In this document: positions 18,876-20,886 of the stretch, one piece after another
Layout of the letters: the number at the start of each line of letters is the position of its first letter
How positions within the stretch are numbered: the first letter of the stretch is position 1
Assembly (NCBI GenBank): GCA_900766325.1
Contig: CAAFVA010000075.1
Span: forward strand, 1-20,886
Length of the DNA: 20,886 bases
Direction of reading: 5' to 3'
Origin: Bacilli bacterium
Lineage (GTDB): Bacteria; Bacillota_I; Bacilli_A; RF39; UBA660
Position numbers and translations under genes: made by a program
Notes under the pieces: model-generated
What the model was told of the DNA's origin: nothing
Seen by the model: the letters and a program-made list of their open reading frames with translations, nothing else
The model's database searches: none

Positions 18876-20886
18876 CTATAAAAGTGGTCTTAAATATTTT
18901 CCGGTGTAAGATTTTTCGCTTTTAGCCACTTTCTCTGGAGTTCCTTCACAAACAATCGTACCACCGTCATCGCCACCTTCTGGTCCCAAATCTATTATGT
19001 GGTCTGCTACTTTTATAACGTCTAAGTTATGTTCTATTACAATTACCGTATCACCATTATCAACAATTCTATTTAAGATGTTAAGCAACTTTTTAATATC
19101 ATCACTATGAAGACCAGTTGTTGGTTCATCTAGGATAAACACGCTTTTACCAGTTGGTTTTTTCTGAAGTTCTTTAGCAAGTTTAACGCGGGATGCTTCA
19201 CCTCCTGATAGCGTTGGAGCACTTTGACCAAGTTTTATATAACCTAATCCAACGTCCGTCATAACCTTTAGTTTTCTTTTAATCTTAGGATGATTTTCGA
19301 AGAACTCTAATGCTTCTTCAACGCGCATTTGTAAAACGTCGTATATCGTTTTTCCTTTATATTTAACTTCTAGAGTTTCCTTATTAAAACGCGTACCACC
19401 ACAAACCTCGCAAGGAACGTATACGTCTGGTAAAAAGTTCATTGAAATCTTCTTAACACCATCACCCCAGCAAGCTTCACAGCGTCCTCCTTTTACGTTA
19501 AATGAAAATCTTCCTTTATCATATCCTCTTATTTTAGCTTCCTTAGTATTTGCAAAAACGTCTCTTATATCATCAAATACGCCAACATAAGTAGCAGGAT
19601 TACTACGAGGCGTTCTACCAATTGGATCTTGGGTTATATCAATTACTTTATCTACGTTTTCTAATCCTTTAATGCTTTTATGTTTACCAGGAACCACTCT
19701 TGATCCATAAACGTTTAGCGCTAATGCTTTATATAAAATCCCGTTAATCAAGCTTGATTTACCTGATCCTGATACACCAGTTACGCAAATAAATTTTCCA
19801 AGAGGAAACTTAACGTTTATGTTCTTTAAGTTATTTTCTTTAGCACCTTTTATTTCGATAAACTTACCGTTTCCTTTTCTTCTTTTTTTAGGGACTTCTA
19901 TTTTCTTTCTTCCAGACAGGTAATCACCGGTTAAACTGTTTTTGTTTTGCATAACCTCTTCGGGAGTGCCGCAAGCAACAATTTCTCCTCCGTGATCTCC
20001 TGCACCAGGACCTACGTCTACTAAGTAATCAGCTTGAAGCATCGTATCAGTATCATGTTCTACAACTATTAAAGTATTACCCAAATCCCTCATCTTTAAT
20101 AAAGAATCAATTAATCTTTGATTATCTCTTTGGTGAAGTCCAATGCTTGGTTCATCAAGTACGTATAAAACTCCAGTTAACTGTGATCCAATTTGGGTTG
20201 CAAGTCTTATTCTTTGTGCCTCTCCACCGGATAACGTTCCAGCACTTCTTGATAAGGTTAAGTAACCAAGTCCAACGTTATGTAAAAACTCTAACCTTGA
20301 TTTTATTTCTTTAATTAATAATCTTGCAATTTCTTCTTTTTCCTTACTTAACTTTAATTTATCAAAGAAATCATATAATTTATCAATGTTCATATCAGTT
20401 AAATCAATTATGTTTTTCTTGTTTATCAAAACCGACAAAACACTTTCTTTTAATCTTTTTCCATGACAAGTTGGGCAAGTAAGCTCTACCATGTACTTAC
20501 CAAGCCATTCTCTTATAAACTCACTATTAGTTTCAAAGTAACGTCTTTCCAAGTTGTTTAACACGCCTTCGTATGGTTCATATGAATCAACAGAGTTTCC
20601 GCTTCTAGTTGAAAACTTAAACTCAATAGATTCTTTAGTACCATTAAGAACTATATCAAGTTCTTTTTTTGTTAAATCCTTTATTTTCTTATCCATGTCG
20701 ATACCGTACTTATCACAAACTATTTCAAGCTTTTTAATATATATATTATATTCGTCCATGCCAGCATAAGGCTCTATTCCGCCGCGTCTTAACGTTTTGT
20801 TTTTATCTGGAATGATTAAGTCCGCACTCATCTTTTGCTTAAATCCTAATCCCTTACAATCTGGACATGAGCCGTATGGAGCATTA
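18876..20886 (-). CDS. uvrA: Excinuclease ABC subunit A (5' end beyond window)
   Basis: The last 669 residues of UvrA are visible; the frame stays open to the right edge. UvrA is the damage-sensing ATPase dimer of nucleotide excision repair. Going from the edge: zinc-finger CPDCKGLGF, then LTCPTCHGKRL, the first ABC signature LSGGEAQRIRLA with VLYVLDEPSIGLHQRD, the second Walker A GVSGSGKSSL, the zinc module CEACWGDG ... MNFLPDVYVPCEVCGGTRFN, and the second signature LSGGEASRVKLA with VFILDEPTTGLHSDDI. The reading frame continues upstream of the Met at 20831 (NAPYGSCPDC...), so that Met is internal. It ends in TAG. Confidence 0.97.
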   Translation of the reverse strand, partial: NAPYGSCPDCKGLGFKQKMSADLIIPDKNKTLRRGGIEPYAGMDEYNIYIKKLEIVCDKYGIDMDKKIKDLTKKELDIVLNGTKESIEFKFSTRSGNSVDSYEPYEGVLNNLERRYFETNSEFIREWLGKYMVELTCPTCHGKRLKESVLSVLINKKNIIDLTDMNIDKLYDFFDKLKLSKEKEEIARLLIKEIKSRLEFLHNVGLGYLTLSRSAGTLSGGEAQRIRLATQIGSQLTGVLYVLDEPSIGLHQRDNQRLIDSLLKMRDLGNTLIVVEHDTDTMLQADYLVDVGPGAGDHGGEIVACGTPEEVMQNKNSLTGDYLSGRKKIEVPKKRRKGNGKFIEIKGAKENNLKNINVKFPLGKFICVTGVSGSGKSSLINGILYKALALNVYGSRVVPGKHKSIKGLENVDKVIDITQDPIGRTPRSNPATYVGVFDDIRDVFANTKEAKIRGYDKGRFSFNVKGGRCEACWGDGVKKISMNFLPDVYVPCEVCGGTRFNKETLEVKYKGKTIYDVLQMRVEEALEFFENHPKIKRKLKVMTDVGLGYIKLGQSAPTLSGGEASRVKLAKELQKKPTGKSVFILDEPTTGLHSDDIKKLLNILNRIVDNGDTVIVIEHNLDVIKVADHIIDLGPEGGDDGGTIVCEGTPEKVAKSEKSYTGKYLRPLL

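Noticed and set aside
1..20886. Mycoplasma-type code (UGA = Trp)
   Set aside because: TGA ends the radical SAM gene exactly at the ATGA overlap, tryptophan is encoded by TGG, and all core genes are full length with the standard code.
1..20886. CRISPR arrays, tRNA genes, insertion sequences
   Set aside because: No spaced repeat array, cloverleaf-like tRNA sequence or transposase ORF was seen; the only notable direct repeat is the 21-bp pair.

Overview
The window is about 21 kb of low-GC (roughly one third G+C by eye) bacterial chromosome, and every protein gene lies on the minus strand. The order soj(parA)-spo0J(parB)-mscS-DUF951-...-ychF-rpsF-ssb-rpsR-rplI-dnaB is the classic Firmicutes origin-proximal block, and WhiA, Lgt, a YvlD-like membrane protein and a DUF951 protein fit the same phylum. 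TGA is used as a stop and all genes read through with the standard code, so this is not a UGA=Trp mycoplasma. My best guess is an uncultured, possibly gut-associated Bacilli/Clostridia-like monoderm; the exact lineage is inference. No rRNA, tRNA, transposase, integrase or CRISPR array is visible.

Layout in the direction of transcription (high to low coordinates). 20886-18876: most of uvrA, with a very strong terminator. 18732-15276: an accessory block with an ArpU-like regulator, a GNAT acetyltransferase, a radical SAM/SPASM peptide maturase, a 59-residue six-cysteine peptide that starts on the maturase stop codon, and a TIM-barrel amidohydrolase. This reads as a compact RiPP (thioether-peptide type) locus and is the most interesting part of the window. 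15223-13071: yvlD-lgt-trxB (membrane protein, lipoprotein diacylglyceryl transferase, thioredoxin reductase) with overlapping or abutting genes. 12924-11998: a solitary HTH-Fic gene with a near-perfect promoter carrying a palindrome. It lies between two copies of a duplicated non-coding unit (a 21-bp identical repeat plus a near-identical terminator), as if inserted between trxB and whiA. The whiA-side copy also holds a good plus-strand promoter that could make a short RNA of about 85 nt.

11763-10831: whiA. 10742-6545: parA-parB-mscS-DUF951-AbgT-type transporter, mostly overlapping, closed by a 10-bp terminator hairpin. 6465-5026: ychF and an unrecognised 109-residue gene from a consensus promoter. 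4889-3869: rpsF-ssb-rpsR, with a leader that folds into a plausible S6:S18 autoregulatory motif (CCG next to a hairpin, outer helix pairing into the ribosome binding site). 3763-1: rplI-dnaB-M23 peptidase-WalJ/YycJ-like hydrolase. In Bacillus subtilis the walRKHI genes lie between dnaB and walJ; here a LysM/G5/M23 cell-wall hydrolase occupies that place.

Most of the window is therefore core replication, translation, segregation and envelope housekeeping. The parts worth a second look are the peptide locus, the Fic insertion with its repeats and possible operator, and the regulatory sites around rpsF.
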